The notes under the pieces were generated by a model. The model saw only the letters and a list, made by a program, of their open reading frames with translations. It had not been told where the DNA came from and searched no databases. A stretch of DNA of 64,000 nucleotides, taken from positions 170,157 to 234,156 of the forward strand of contig JAJYMC010000065.1 of NCBI GenBank assembly GCA_021787335.1. The letters run 5' to 3'. This stretch comes from Bacillota bacterium (GTDB lineage: Bacteria > Bacillota > Sulfobacillia > JAJYWN01 > JAJZPE01). A program made the translations under genes and the position numbers. Each line of letters begins with the position of its first letter. The stretch's first letter is position 1. Below, in pieces: positions 24,330 through 33,801 of this stretch.

Positions 24330-25126
24330 GGCGCCCCCTTCGTCGGGCCCGTGCCTGGTCTGGTGGTGAGGCCCCATTGCGACAGGAGCGAGACGACCTC
24401 GTGGTTGGTCAGGTCGAGGTGGACGGGCGTGACCGAGACGAGGTTGTCCTTGATCGCCCCGACATCGGTGTCCGGGCCGTCGTCCAGGGTCAGGTTCTCG
24501 CCGGCCAGCCAGAAGTACAACTTCCCCCGTGGATCGAAGCGGCGCTCGAAGATGTTCTCGTACGGGCGCTTCCCGAGACGGGTCACGGTCACGCCGGCGA
24601 TCTCCTCTTCCCCGAGCGGCGGAACGTTGACATTCAATAGGGTGTTCTCAGGCAGCCCGCGGGCCAGGATCTCACCGGTGAGGTAGACGGCGAAACGGGC
24701 GGCGAAGCTGTAGTCGAGGTTCTCAAAAGCGGTCAAAGAGACGGCGATGGAGGGGATTCCGAGGATTATCCCCTCAACCGCGGCGGAGACCGTCCCCGAG
24801 TAGAAGACGTCAGTCCCGAGGTTGGGCCCGCGGTTGATGCCCGATACGATGACCTGCGGCGTCTCCGGCAGGAGGGCCTTGACCCCGAGCTTCACGCAGT
24901 CGGCCGGGGTCCCGTTGATGGCGAAGGAACGACCGCCGGCCTCCCCGGCGTCAACCTCCTCGACCTGCAGCGGATGGTGGATGGTGATGGAGTGTCCGCT
25001 GGCGCTGCGCTCACGGTCAGGGGCGACGACGTAGACCTCCGCCCCCGGCACTCCGAGGAACGCGGCCTTCAGGGCCTGGATGCCGTCGGCGTTGATCCCG
25101 TCATCATTGGTCAGGAGGACGATCAT
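24326..25126 (-). CDS. surE: 5'/3'-nucleotidase SurE
   Basis: A 266-aa nucleotidase. The metal-binding start LLTNDDGINADGI and the later VSGINRGPNLGTDVFYSGTV are diagnostic. It dephosphorylates nucleoside monophosphates and may also cut short polyphosphate. Its ATG overlaps the stop of the DUF3006 gene and its stop overlaps the deacetylase start, so three genes are tightly coupled. Confidence 0.95.
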   Translation of the reverse strand: MIVLLTNDDGINADGIQALKAAFLGVPGAEVYVVAPDRERSASGHSITIHHPLQVEEVDAGEAGGRSFAINGTPADCVKLGVKALLPETPQVIVSGINRGPNLGTDVFYSGTVSAAVEGIILGIPSIAVSLTAFENLDYSFAARFAVYLTGEILARGLPENTLLNVNVPPLGEEEIAGVTVTRLGKRPYENIFERRFDPRGKLYFWLAGENLTLDDGPDTDVGAIKDNLVSVTPVHLDLTNHEVVSLLSQWGLTTRPGTGPTKGAP

Positions 25127-25356
25127 TCAGAACCCCCGCCGGCGGTCTGGGACAGCCGTGTGATCAGGCCGGCCAGCCGGCGCCGGGCCTGTTCCGTGGT
25201 GACCGGGTCAAAGCTGACGGCCACCCGCACGAAGTCGCCCTCGCGCAGCCCCTCCGGCAGGCACTCCCCCGGCCAGGTCACGACGACCTGTCCCGGCCCG
25301 ACCCGCAGGCGGACCACACCGGCTTCGATTCGTTCAACCATGGCCCTCGTCTCCAT
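25123..25356 (-). CDS. DUF3006 domain protein
   Basis: A 77-aa small beta-rich protein of the DUF3006 type, recognised from VERIEAGVVRLRV and GLREGDFVRVAVSFD. The function is unknown. ATG 25356 follows GGGAGGGTG; a second ATG five codons on (25341) is a possible start. It is coupled to surE. Confidence 0.7.
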   Translation of the reverse strand: METRAMVERIEAGVVRLRVGPGQVVVTWPGECLPEGLREGDFVRVAVSFDPVTTEQARRRLAGLITRLSQTAGGGSE

Positions 25357-25436
25357 CAACGGTTCACCCTCCCGGCCGGCGCCGTTCCTGGCGCCCGGCC
25401 CCAGTCCGTAGTCTAACACCAGTCGTCTTTGATTCT

Positions 25437-28406
25437 TCAGGCCTCCCGGTCAGACCTGCCTTGCCCGCCGCGGGGCGCCCCCGGTCGAGCGGCCCGCTCC
25501 CGCGAGATGACCCGGGGCTCGCGGCCGGCCAGCCAGTCGCCGATGCCGGCAAGGACCTCACCGCTGTCGTTGACGAGCACTCGGGGGCGTGGCAACGCCC
25601 GCACGAACGTGGCCCCGTAAGCCGCGCCGCCGTCCCCGGCCCGCCCGTCGAGGACGACCACGACCCCGCGGTCCGTCTGGGTCCGGATCAACCGCCCGAA
25701 ACCCTGCCTGAACCGCAGCACGGCCAGGGGCAGGAACAACTGCTGGAACGGGGACCCGCCGCGGGACCGGATGAGCTCGGCCCGCGCTTCCAAGACCGGG
25801 ATGCTCGGCGGCCAGAAGGGCAGGCGGACGATGACCACACAGCTGAGGGCGGAACCGGGGATATCGATACCCTCCCAGAGGCCGGCCGTGCCCATGAGAA
25901 TCGCCCGCGGGTCCGTCTTGAACCCTTCGACGAGGCGGGCCCGGCTGCCGTCGATGCCCTGAGCGTAGGGGCAGACATCCATCCGTTCGAGTTCCGGCCG
26001 GACCAGCCGGTCGACCTCGCGGAGCAACCGATGGGAGGTGAAGAGGACGAGCGTCCGACCTCCGACGACCTCGGTCAAGTCGACGAGGAACCGGGCCACG
26101 GCCGGGGCGACCTCCTCCTCCGACCGGTCATGGACCGCCGGCAGGTCGCGAGGAAGACATAAGAGGGCCTGGCGTGGGTAGTTGAAGGGTGACTCGACGG
26201 TCAGGGTCTCGAGCCTCTCGTCGCCGGTGGCGAGGCCGATCCGGTTCGACAGATGGCCGAAATCACCGGCCACGGAGAGGGTCGCCGATGTAAGCACGAC
26301 GGCCCGGCAACGGTCGAGAAGCCCTTCGCGGACCAGGTGGCCGACCTCCACGGGAGCAGCCTTCAGACGGCCCAGAGACGAACCGGGTCGGCCTTCGGCC
26401 TCCGCCCAGTAGACGTAATCTTGGCCTTCGCCGTGGGCGATGAAGTTCAACCGGTCACCCACCTCGGCGCACCAGAGGGCCGCCGAGAGCAGCTCATCGA
26501 CCAGCGGGTGAGCCTTGAACCAGCCCCGGTCACCCAGGGCGGCGAGGTCGTCGCTGAGAGACCGGAGGTTGGCCGCCCCCATCTTCAGGTGCAGGGCCAG
26601 GTTCTCCGCGGCGGTGGCCACCGGACTGAAGTCTTGGTGTTCAGGGCGGAAGCGTTTGACCCGCCGCCCCTCTTCCTCCTGGTCGCCATCCCCACCGGAC
26701 CCGCCGACCAGGCTGAAAAGCTCACGGGTGGCCCGCTGGGCCGAGCGAAGGCCCGTCGCGGCCTTCTCCGTAAGCTCCAGGGGATGCTCCGCTTCCCCCG
26801 ACGGCATGCCCGGAGCCTTCAGCCGTGCCCGGACGGTCGCCAGCAGGCCCGGCGGGCCTCCCGCCCCCGACCGCGTCAGGGCTCCCGTCCGTCGATAGAT
26901 CTCGCCCTCGTCGACCATCAAGCCGAGGTTCTCGGTGGCCACGTCCTCGAGATTATGGGCCTCGTCGATGACCAATTCATCATAACGCGGCAGGATCGTC
27001 CGCCCCATCTTGATGTCGGCGAAGAGCAGGGAGTGATTGACCACCGCGATGTGCGCCTCTTCGGCCCTCATCCTGGCCTGACTGACGAAGCAGTCCCGCC
27101 CGTGGTGCGGGCAGTGGGCCCCGGCACAGGTCTCGCTGTCGGCCCGCAGGACGGCCCACTGCTCCTCTTCGGCCGGGGTCAGGGGCAGCTCACCGCGGTC
27201 CCCCGTCTCGGTGCCCGCCAGCCATACGGCCACCCTCGCCAGGAAGAACGCCGCCTCGTTGGACGATGGTCCATCGTCGCGGGCCGCTTCCCACTTCCGG
27301 CGGCAAAGGTAGTGCGACCGACCCTTGACCACGCACCACGTCAGAGGGCTGGGCAGAGCGGCCGCCAGAGCGGGCAGGTCCTTTTGCGCCAGCTGCTCCT
27401 GCAGGTTGACCGTGTGCGTGCTGACGACCACGGGGCCTCCGTCGGCCATGGCCCACAGGGCCGACGGCAACAGGTAGGCCAGCGATTTGCCGACCCCCGT
27501 GCCGGCTTCCGCCATCAGGATGCGTCCGGCGTTGAAGGCTTCGGTCACCTTCCTGGTCAGTTCGACCTGACCGGCGCGCTGCTCGTAACCTTCCAGGCGG
27601 GCCGCCATCGGTCCACCCGGCTCCAGGTAGGCGGCCACGGCGTCGGGGTCGAGGACGGCCGGCGCGCCGTCGCCCTCCGCTGAGTCAGGCCGGCCGGGGC
27701 GGGTGGACGCGCCCACGCCGGGCCAACCGAGTACCCTCTCTGGGCGTGGAACGGGACGGGTCGCGCGACCGGGCCACCTGAAGCCGGCGGCCGCCTCAAG
27801 CCAGAGGCCCGCCACGGGGTCCTGGCTCCGACCGAGCAGCCGCGCCACCAGACGGATTAGTTCCGGGTCCAGCGAACTCAGCCCGCCGAGGAGGTCCATG
27901 AAGAGCGCCGCGGCCGCTTCCGCGTCGCTGCCGGCGCGGTGCTCCTGCGGGGTCAGGCCGGCCTCCGCCAGGAGGGTCGCCAGGCGGAAGTTGGTCATGT
28001 TCGGTCGGACCAGCCGAGCCAGGGTCAGGGTGTCATACGCCGGGCCGTTCGGCCTGACCAGCCCGCTCCGAGCCGCCTGAGCCTCGAGGAAGCTCAGGTC
28101 GAAGCGAATGTTGTGGCCGACCACCGGTGAACGGCCGACGAACTCCAGGAAGGCTCGGAGCGCCTCCTCCGGGGCGATGCCGGACTCCAGCTCGGCCCGG
28201 GTCAGCCCGGTCAGCCTGGTCACCTGGAGGGGCACGGCGCGGCTCGGCCGCACGGTGGCCGCAAAGCGCTCCGTCACTTCGCCGCCCGTCACGCGGGCCG
28301 CACCATACTGGATTATCTGATCGACGGACGGATCCGTCCCGGTGGTCTCGAGGTCGATGGCGACGAAGTCGAGACCGTGGCCGGCTGCCTGCGGCACCGG
28401 CTCCAC
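25437..28406 (-). CDS. dinG: DinG-family helicase with N-terminal DEDDh exonuclease domain
   Basis: A protein of about 989 aa. The N-terminus is a DnaQ-like 3'-5' exonuclease (DLETTG, HNIRFDLSF and the later HRAGSDAEA). The helicase part has Walker A AGTGVGKS, a four-cysteine stretch with CAGAHCPHHGRDC that may hold an Fe-S cluster, the DEAH box (VIDEAHNL), and C-terminal motifs including TAGLWEGIDIPG. It resembles the Bacillus DinG/YpvA type. The start is uncertain: GTG 28406 just precedes the exonuclease domain; ATG 28577 is in frame but adds an odd Gly/Arg-rich leader. A terminator at 28599 bounds it upstream. Confidence 0.9.
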   Translation of the reverse strand: MEPVPQAAGHGLDFVAIDLETTGTDPSVDQIIQYGAARVTGGEVTERFAATVRPSRAVPLQVTRLTGLTRAELESGIAPEEALRAFLEFVGRSPVVGHNIRFDLSFLEAQAARSGLVRPNGPAYDTLTLARLVRPNMTNFRLATLLAEAGLTPQEHRAGSDAEAAAALFMDLLGGLSSLDPELIRLVARLLGRSQDPVAGLWLEAAAGFRWPGRATRPVPRPERVLGWPGVGASTRPGRPDSAEGDGAPAVLDPDAVAAYLEPGGPMAARLEGYEQRAGQVELTRKVTEAFNAGRILMAEAGTGVGKSLAYLLPSALWAMADGGPVVVSTHTVNLQEQLAQKDLPALAAALPSPLTWCVVKGRSHYLCRRKWEAARDDGPSSNEAAFFLARVAVWLAGTETGDRGELPLTPAEEEQWAVLRADSETCAGAHCPHHGRDCFVSQARMRAEEAHIAVVNHSLLFADIKMGRTILPRYDELVIDEAHNLEDVATENLGLMVDEGEIYRRTGALTRSGAGGPPGLLATVRARLKAPGMPSGEAEHPLELTEKAATGLRSAQRATRELFSLVGGSGGDGDQEEEGRRVKRFRPEHQDFSPVATAAENLALHLKMGAANLRSLSDDLAALGDRGWFKAHPLVDELLSAALWCAEVGDRLNFIAHGEGQDYVYWAEAEGRPGSSLGRLKAAPVEVGHLVREGLLDRCRAVVLTSATLSVAGDFGHLSNRIGLATGDERLETLTVESPFNYPRQALLCLPRDLPAVHDRSEEEVAPAVARFLVDLTEVVGGRTLVLFTSHRLLREVDRLVRPELERMDVCPYAQGIDGSRARLVEGFKTDPRAILMGTAGLWEGIDIPGSALSCVVIVRLPFWPPSIPVLEARAELIRSRGGSPFQQLFLPLAVLRFRQGFGRLIRTQTDRGVVVVLDGRAGDGGAAYGATFVRALPRPRVLVNDSGEVLAGIGDWLAGREPRVISRERAARPGAPRGGQGRSDREA

Positions 28407-28590
28407 CTGAGTCCCCGCGCCCGCCCTTTTCCTTCCACGCGCCAGATTCCTTCCTCCCCTGGGCCCCCGACGGCGACCGTCGGCGCCAGCCAGATACTCG
28501 AAGGACGGGCCCTCGAACGAATGGTCCCCGAATCCCTCTGCATTCACCCCCGCGGCCGCTTTCCCCTGCCCGGGCATCCAGCCGACCGGC

Positions 28591-28622
28591 AAAAAGAACT
28601 CGCCGCCCCGCAGGGCGGCGAG
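28591..28622 (-). terminator. Terminator between the phosphatase gene and dinG
   Basis: A perfect ten-base stem, CTCGCCGCCC/GGGCGGCGAG, with a four-base loop, followed on the minus strand by TTCTTTTTG. Confidence 0.92.
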
Positions 28623-28633
28623 CTTGCGTGGGG

Positions 28634-29296
28634 CTATTCCCGGTCCTCTGCCGCCGGCGACAGCGTCGCCAGATGGCAGGTGTCGTTCAGCAGCACCAGG
28701 CGCCACCGCCCCGGTTCGCCGGCGATGGCGCTGACTCCGGCGTTGGTCAGAGTCATCCGACCGCGGTGGCTGTGGTCCAGGCCAAGGATGGAGGAGATCA
28801 CCGCCCGCAGTACGCCGCCGTGAGAGACGATGACCAGCCGACCGCCCCGATGAACGGCGGCCAGCGCCTCGAGCCGCTCCATCGCCCTGGCCGCGGCTTC
28901 CTCGTAGGTCTCGCCCCGCGGGAAGCGAAAGCCGGGACGGCCAGAGAGCCACTCAGCGAAGGAATCCGGCATGGACGTCCGGACCTCGTCGAAGGTCAGC
29001 CCCTGCCATTGACCGACATGGACCTCACGAAAGGCGCGGTCAGGCTCGGCCGTCAGGCCGGCGACGGAGCCCGCCAGGTCGGCGGTCTCGCGCGCCCGCG
29101 AAAGGTCACTGGTGCAGAGGCTCACGGGCGATAGGGCGGCCACCCGCGCCCCAAGGGCCACGGCCTGACGCCGCCCGAGCGGGCTGAGTTCCGTGTCCAC
29201 CTGGCCCTGGAAGCGCCCATCGGCGTTCCAGTTCGTCTCCGCGTGCCTGACCAGGTAAACCAGGCATTGTTCAGCCCGGCCCGGTTCCCGGATCAT
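28634..29296 (-). CDS. Histidine phosphatase (phosphoglycerate mutase-like)
   Basis: A 220-aa member of the histidine phosphatase superfamily. It has LVRHAETNWN (phospho-accepting His), a second arginine in SDLSRARETA, and the second catalytic His in VSHGGVLRAV. Similar proteins act as alpha-ribazole phosphatase, phosphoserine phosphatase or broad acid phosphatases. Its ATG overlaps the stop of the preceding gene. Confidence 0.88.
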   Translation of the reverse strand: MIREPGRAEQCLVYLVRHAETNWNADGRFQGQVDTELSPLGRRQAVALGARVAALSPVSLCTSDLSRARETADLAGSVAGLTAEPDRAFREVHVGQWQGLTFDEVRTSMPDSFAEWLSGRPGFRFPRGETYEEAAARAMERLEALAAVHRGGRLVIVSHGGVLRAVISSILGLDHSHRGRMTLTNAGVSAIAGEPGRWRLVLLNDTCHLATLSPAAEDRE

Positions 29297-29976
29297 CGGC
29301 CGCCTTCCCCAACGGTCGCGGTCAACTTGCCGGCTTCGAGCTGCAGCTTCTGCAGGTCGAAGGGCAGTTTCTTTGGGTCGATGACGAAGCCCTTGAGGGT
29401 CGGGTCGAAGGTCACGCCGGAAGGCAGCGACTCCTTGATCATCCCGCCCAGCGGCCCAAGGCTCGACGGCAGCGGGATACCGCCGACCGCCGCGTCGACC
29501 ACGGTCAGGACGATGCTGTCATTCTTGACCTCAGGCTTCAGGTCAAGATGGACGCCGACGGCCTTCCCCGCCACCATCAGGCTGACATCGCCGGCCACGG
29601 CCTCCGACTTGAACTGGACCTGCGCCCCGGTGGCGTAGACGGCGCCCTCTTTCGGCATCTTGCCGACGGTCTTCTGCAGATAGGCGTTGGCCTCGGCGCT
29701 CGAGACCTGCACCTGGACCGCCGTCTTGGGGTCCTGGTTCAACGACTTGCGGGCCGTGTCCAGCTTCTGCTGGAACTCGGTCACCTTCTCCTCACGGTCG
29801 CGGACCGCCGACGGCGACTGATCGATCTTGATCTGGGCCCTGGGGGCCAGCAGCACCGGCAAGCCGAAGTACCCCACCACTCCGAGGACGGCCAGGCAAG
29901 CCAGGGCGATGAGCCACCCCCGGCCACGCCGGACGCGATGACGGCGCGATGCCCTTCTTAAGTTCTCTTCTCTCAT
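29293..29976 (-). CDS. Membrane-anchored hypothetical protein
   Basis: A 227-aa protein: basic N-terminus (RRASRRHRVRRGRG), one membrane helix (about residues 21-40) and a large extracytoplasmic domain beginning with a helical, coiled-coil-like stretch and continuing beta-rich (SSAEANAYLQ, GFVIDPKKLPFDLQ). The layout recalls lipid-binding LmeA/YpmS-like proteins, but I cannot assign it. ATG 29976 is the best start although its ribosome site is weak. It is coupled to the phosphatase gene. Confidence 0.65.
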   Translation of the reverse strand: MREENLRRASRRHRVRRGRGWLIALACLAVLGVVGYFGLPVLLAPRAQIKIDQSPSAVRDREEKVTEFQQKLDTARKSLNQDPKTAVQVQVSSAEANAYLQKTVGKMPKEGAVYATGAQVQFKSEAVAGDVSLMVAGKAVGVHLDLKPEVKNDSIVLTVVDAAVGGIPLPSSLGPLGGMIKESLPSGVTFDPTLKGFVIDPKKLPFDLQKLQLEAGKLTATVGEGGR

Positions 29977-30059
29977 GTCTTCACCATCCACCTCAACAAT
30001 GGTCCCATGTGGCGGGAAAACCCGCTCAATCATAGCATCGGTAAGTATCGCCCGCGCGA

Positions 30060-31310
30060 TTAGCCTTTACCCTCTCGGCGACGCCAGACCACCCGGCCGC
30101 CGACGACGGTCACGGCCGGTCGACCGTCGGTCCCGAGGATGGTCAGATCGGCGACTTTGCCCGGCTCGATGCTTCCGTAATCGTGGTCCATGCCCAGAAC
30201 GCGGGCCGGCGTCAGGGCGGCCATCTGGGCGGCAGCCACCTCGTCAAGACCGGTGAACGACATAATGTTACTAACTGCGACAGCCATCGTCAAGGTGCTG
30301 CCGGCCAGCGTTTGGCCATCTTGCAGGTAGGCTGCGCCGCGCTGGACCATGACTGGGGTGTCCATGGCGTCATAACAACCCTCCGGCAGGCCGGCGAACG
30401 GGATGGCGTCGGTGACCAGGGCCACACCCTCCGGTCCCTTGACGCGGACCAGCAGTTCGACCGCCGCCGGGTGGGCGTGAACCCCGTCGGCGATGACCTC
30501 GGCCGTCACGGACGGCGTCAAGAGAACGGCCCCGACGGTGCCGGGTTCGCGGTGGTGCAGGCCGCGCATCGCCGAGTAGGTATGGGAAGAATGGGTGACG
30601 CCCGCCCTGAAAGCCTCCTTGGCCTGTTCGTAGGTGGCGTCGGAATGGCCGATCGAAGCCACGACACCCCTGGATCTCAGATAGCGGACCAGCTCAAGGC
30701 CGCCGGGCAACTCGGGGGCGAGGGTCATCTGTCGGACCAAGCCCGGGTGGGCGTCGATGAGCTCGGCGGCCTCTTCGACCGAAGGCCTCCGGGCGAACTC
30801 AGCCGGTTGGGCCCCCTTGCGGGCGGGGTTGATGAAGGGTCCCTCCAGGTGGGCCCCGATGAGCCGGGCTCCTAGGGGGTTGAGGGGGCTGGGTGCCTCG
30901 GGAGACGACCCCCGGGCCACCTGGAACTCGGCCATCGTCCGGAGGGCCGCGTCCAGCATCGCTCGGGGGGCGGTCATGGTCGTGCCGAGGAAGGCCGTGG
31001 TGCCGCCGGTGGCAAGGAAGGCCGCCATCCGCCGCAGGGACTCGGCGGAGCCGGATACCGCGTCGCCGCCGCCCGACCCGTGGATGTGCAGGTCGATGAA
31101 ACCGGGGTAAACGGTCGCCCCATGGACGTCCAGGCGCTCCGGTGTCCGCCCGGCTGGGGCCCGCAGGCTCCGGGAGGTCTGCGCCAGGGCGTCCTCGGTG
31201 TCCGCCGCCGCCCCCACTGATACCACGCGTCCGCCTGAGATGCCCACCACACCCGGGTCGATGACCCCCGTCGGGGTCACCACCCGCCCGCCCGTCACCA
31301 GGAAATCCAC
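30060..31310 (-). CDS. nagA: N-acetylglucosamine-6-phosphate deacetylase
   Basis: A 416-aa amidohydrolase. It has the metal-site DLHIHGSGGGD, the glutamate in GAHLEGPFINP, histidines in SIGHSDATYEQ and in THSSHTYSAMRGLHHRE, and the catalytic VTDAIPFAG. It converts GlcNAc-6-P to glucosamine-6-P in amino-sugar recycling. The start is GTG 31310 after GGAGTGGAG. No nagB or nagE gene is adjacent. Confidence 0.95.
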   Translation of the reverse strand: MDFLVTGGRVVTPTGVIDPGVVGISGGRVVSVGAAADTEDALAQTSRSLRAPAGRTPERLDVHGATVYPGFIDLHIHGSGGGDAVSGSAESLRRMAAFLATGGTTAFLGTTMTAPRAMLDAALRTMAEFQVARGSSPEAPSPLNPLGARLIGAHLEGPFINPARKGAQPAEFARRPSVEEAAELIDAHPGLVRQMTLAPELPGGLELVRYLRSRGVVASIGHSDATYEQAKEAFRAGVTHSSHTYSAMRGLHHREPGTVGAVLLTPSVTAEVIADGVHAHPAAVELLVRVKGPEGVALVTDAIPFAGLPEGCYDAMDTPVMVQRGAAYLQDGQTLAGSTLTMAVAVSNIMSFTGLDEVAAAQMAALTPARVLGMDHDYGSIEPGKVADLTILGTDGRPAVTVVGGRVVWRRREGKG

Positions 31311-31356
31311 GGCTCCACTCCTTCCAAGAGGGAATGACCCTGTCCAACCGAGTGAC

Positions 31357-31396
31357 TGAAAAGACCCCGCCCCACCGAGCCGATGTGGACGGGGCC
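31357..31396 (-). terminator. Terminator after the 31413 gene
   Basis: On the minus strand GGCCCCGTCC pairs, with two G-U pairs, with GGGCGGGGTC, then CTTTTC. It separates the membrane-protein gene from nagA. Confidence 0.7.
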
Positions 31397-31412
31397 GCTT
31401 GGATGATTGGCT

Positions 31413-32306
31413 TCAGGAGGGCGGGCTGTTCCCCTCGCGGGGCTGTCTTCCCTGCATCCTACGTCGTCTGATGGTCTCCAATCGTTCGGCCAGGCGCCTG
31501 CGCCAACCAACGAGGAAGGTGACGACGATGAGGACCAGAATGAGGCCGAGGCCGATGTTCAGGCTCATCGCCCCGCGGCTGCCGGCCCCGGTCACCCCGG
31601 CCAGCCGTTCGTAGTCGCCCGCGCCACGGTAGCCGATCAGCACCCCGGCCAGGCGTTCCAGGTAAGCGGTCGCCCCGGCGTGGCCCACGACGCCCGCCAT
31701 CACCGGCCTGCCCATGGACTCGAAGACCGCCAGGTATTTGCCGACATAGTCAGGGTCTGGAGTGGAGGTCCCGTCGTAGACGAATACGGCCGCCAGGTCG
31801 ACCCTGGCCGGGCCGTCGAATCGCGCCAGCAGCGGGAGCTCCTCGAAGGGCCGGCCCCGATAGTCCTTCCCCGCCGCGGCTCCCCACAGGCCTCGGACCG
31901 CCGATGCCGGGTTGCCGGCCGCGAGGTCCAGGCCGTGGGCAACCAGTGCATATTCGTCGCCGTAGCCTTCCGGCGGGCCACCGGGCAGCCGCTCGAGTCT
32001 CCCGGCGAAACTTTCTACGGTCAGCCGCGGGCCGACGACGACGACCCGGAGACGCCGGCTCAGGGCATGTCGGAAGACCGTCAACGCCTGGGCCTCCAGC
32101 TCCGGCCATCGTTTGGAGTCGTAATCGAGGCCGACGTAAACCAGCCCGCGCTCCCGGACATCCAGGACGGCCTGGTAGGCACGGCGTGCGTGGTCATCGA
32201 TGGGGCCACCCCAAAGGGTTCCCGGCAGGGCCAACCCGATGAGGATGACCACGAAGACCACGACGTAGATGAGCCGCGGGTTGAAGGAACCAGAGCGGTC
32301 AGGCAT
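31413..32306 (-). CDS. Hypothetical membrane protein with two terminal helices
   Basis: A 297-aa protein with membrane segments near residues 12-33 and 255-278, and an extracytoplasmic domain of about 220 residues between them. Content such as VYVGLDYDSKRWPELEAQA and MAGVVGHAGATAYLERLAG suggests an alpha/beta fold resembling a periplasmic binding domain. The C-terminus is basic. Family not recognised. ATG 32306 follows GAGGGTG. Confidence 0.7.
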   Translation of the reverse strand: MPDRSGSFNPRLIYVVVFVVILIGLALPGTLWGGPIDDHARRAYQAVLDVRERGLVYVGLDYDSKRWPELEAQALTVFRHALSRRLRVVVVGPRLTVESFAGRLERLPGGPPEGYGDEYALVAHGLDLAAGNPASAVRGLWGAAAGKDYRGRPFEELPLLARFDGPARVDLAAVFVYDGTSTPDPDYVGKYLAVFESMGRPVMAGVVGHAGATAYLERLAGVLIGYRGAGDYERLAGVTGAGSRGAMSLNIGLGLILVLIVVTFLVGWRRRLAERLETIRRRRMQGRQPREGNSPPS

Positions 32307-32378
32307 GTTACACCCTCTCAGCGTGCCCATCGGGCTGCTTCACCCGTGGTTACGCGAGAGGCCGGGAAAAGGTTCCGG

Positions 32379-33218
32379 TCAACCCTGCCCTTCGTATCTG
32401 CGCCGGGCCTCCCTGATGGCCCGGAAGTCTTTCATGAAGAGGTCTCGGGTCGGGACGATCCATTCGATGAAGTGCTTGAGCATGCGCTCGGACGTCCACC
32501 GGTGGTCGGAGGCCGCCTCCGGCGGGAAGACCACCCGCGGGGGGCCCCCCTCCGGCGAGGCCTCAAGCCTACCGCGGACCAGGCACAGCGGGCACTCGAC
32601 CTCGCCGGGGCCCACGGGCGTGAAGAGGCGGCCGCGGCAGACCGGGCAGGCCCCCGGCGGCGTCGGTAGGGGCTCGCCGGTGGCCACTGCGCGCCCCAGG
32701 CGGTTGGCCGCCGCCGCGTTGTCCGGGTCGACCAGGGCCTGAGCCGGCCCCGGAGCATAGGCGGTCATCGTGCCGACCAGGCGCCCGCCGAGGGTCAGGG
32801 CGAACTGGCTCGCCAGGGGCACGGACAGCTGGTCCCAGTTGGGCAGGCCGGCGGTGACGATGACCCCGGCCGGTTTCCTGGCCGCCGCCGCGAACCTGGG
32901 CAGGTAGCCCAGTGCTCGGTCAAGCGTCGTCTTGAGGATGCCGGTGGGCCCCAGGAAGTAGGTCGGGGCGCCGATGATCAGCCCGTCGGCGGCCAGTACC
33001 TCCTCGTAGAACCCGGCGACGTCATCGTCGAGGCGGCACTTCTCACCCTTGAAGACACAGGCCATGCAGCCGTTGCAGGGCAGGACTCGCAGCCGGCCGA
33101 GGTTGATCAGCTTCGTCGTCGCGCCCGCCTCAGCCGCTCCCATGAGCGCCTCTTTCACCAGCACCTCGCTGTTGCCGAGGCGCCTCTGGGAAGCCACGAT
33201 GCCCAGCACCGTCGGCAT
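32379..33218 (-). CDS. Iron-sulfur flavoprotein-like NAD(P)H-dependent FMN reductase
   Basis: A 279-aa protein. The flavodoxin-like half has GIVASQRRLGNSE (phosphate loop) and the compact cysteine motif CNGCMACVFKGEKC, as in Isf-type proteins, followed by GAPTYFLGPTG. A zinc-ribbon-like pair, CPVCRGRLF and CPLC, lies near residues 187-210 and is less usual. ATG 33218 follows GGGAGGGATC. Likely an electron-transfer or quinone/oxygen-detoxifying flavoprotein. Confidence 0.83.
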   Translation of the reverse strand: MPTVLGIVASQRRLGNSEVLVKEALMGAAEAGATTKLINLGRLRVLPCNGCMACVFKGEKCRLDDDVAGFYEEVLAADGLIIGAPTYFLGPTGILKTTLDRALGYLPRFAAAARKPAGVIVTAGLPNWDQLSVPLASQFALTLGGRLVGTMTAYAPGPAQALVDPDNAAAANRLGRAVATGEPLPTPPGACPVCRGRLFTPVGPGEVECPLCLVRGRLEASPEGGPPRVVFPPEAASDHRWTSERMLKHFIEWIVPTRDLFMKDFRAIREARRRYEGQG

Positions 33219-33244
33219 GCCTGATCCCTCCCGACCGCGAAGTG

Positions 33245-33276
33245 AAAAGCTAGGGCGCCGCGGTTGCCGGCGCCCT
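33245..33276 (-). terminator. Terminator after ireB
   Basis: The stem AGGGCGCCG/CGGCGCCCT (33252-33276) is followed on the minus strand by AGCTTTTCA. Confidence 0.8.
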
Positions 33277-33326
33277 CCGAATGCAGCTGGAGCCCTCATT
33301 GACGGCCGGACGTGGTGCCCCGGCCC

Positions 33327-33638
33327 TCATTTCTTCCCGACGTAGAAGCGGACCAACTCTTCGAGGAGGTCCAGGCGGTCCAACTTCTGCACCAGCTTCC
33401 TGGCGTCCTTATAGGCCGTGATGTAGGCCGGTTCACCGGAAGCCAGGTACCCGGCGATGTTGGCCACCGGGTTGTGGCCGCGCTCCTTGAGCGCCTCGTA
33501 GATGTACAGGATGATCTCGCGGGCGTCGGCTTCGCCCCGGCTGAACTTATGTTTGAACGCTCTCGTCTCTTCGCTGCCGTCCACCGGGCCCACCCCCTTG
33601 AAGTCCTTAATTGGACGCGAGAGGTCTTTTTCCTTCAT
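33327..33638 (-). CDS. ireB: IreB family regulatory phosphoprotein (UPF0297)
   Basis: A 103-aa protein. The core from REIILYIYEALKERGHNPV to SGEPAYITAYKDARKLV and EELVRFYVGKK is that of IreB/YrzL. IreB in Enterococcus is a substrate of the Ser/Thr kinase IreK and influences cephalosporin tolerance. The usual partners alaS and ruvX are not adjacent. The N-terminus is about 15 residues longer than usual; ATG 33638 is the best start seen, but a later start is possible. Confidence 0.87.
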   Translation of the reverse strand: MKEKDLSRPIKDFKGVGPVDGSEETRAFKHKFSRGEADAREIILYIYEALKERGHNPVANIAGYLASGEPAYITAYKDARKLVQKLDRLDLLEELVRFYVGKK

Positions 33639-33801
33639 GTCCACTTCCGGTGCCTGCCGCCGGGAGCGTCCGTCAAAAAAGGCCGAAAGTCCTGACCGGG
33701 TTTTGCCGATGTAAATGGTGATGAAGCCCGTTTTGGCATGCTCCGCTGTCCACCCCGACCGGGGCAGCCATCCCACGATCCCGCACGGAGGCCTTTGCAG
33801 C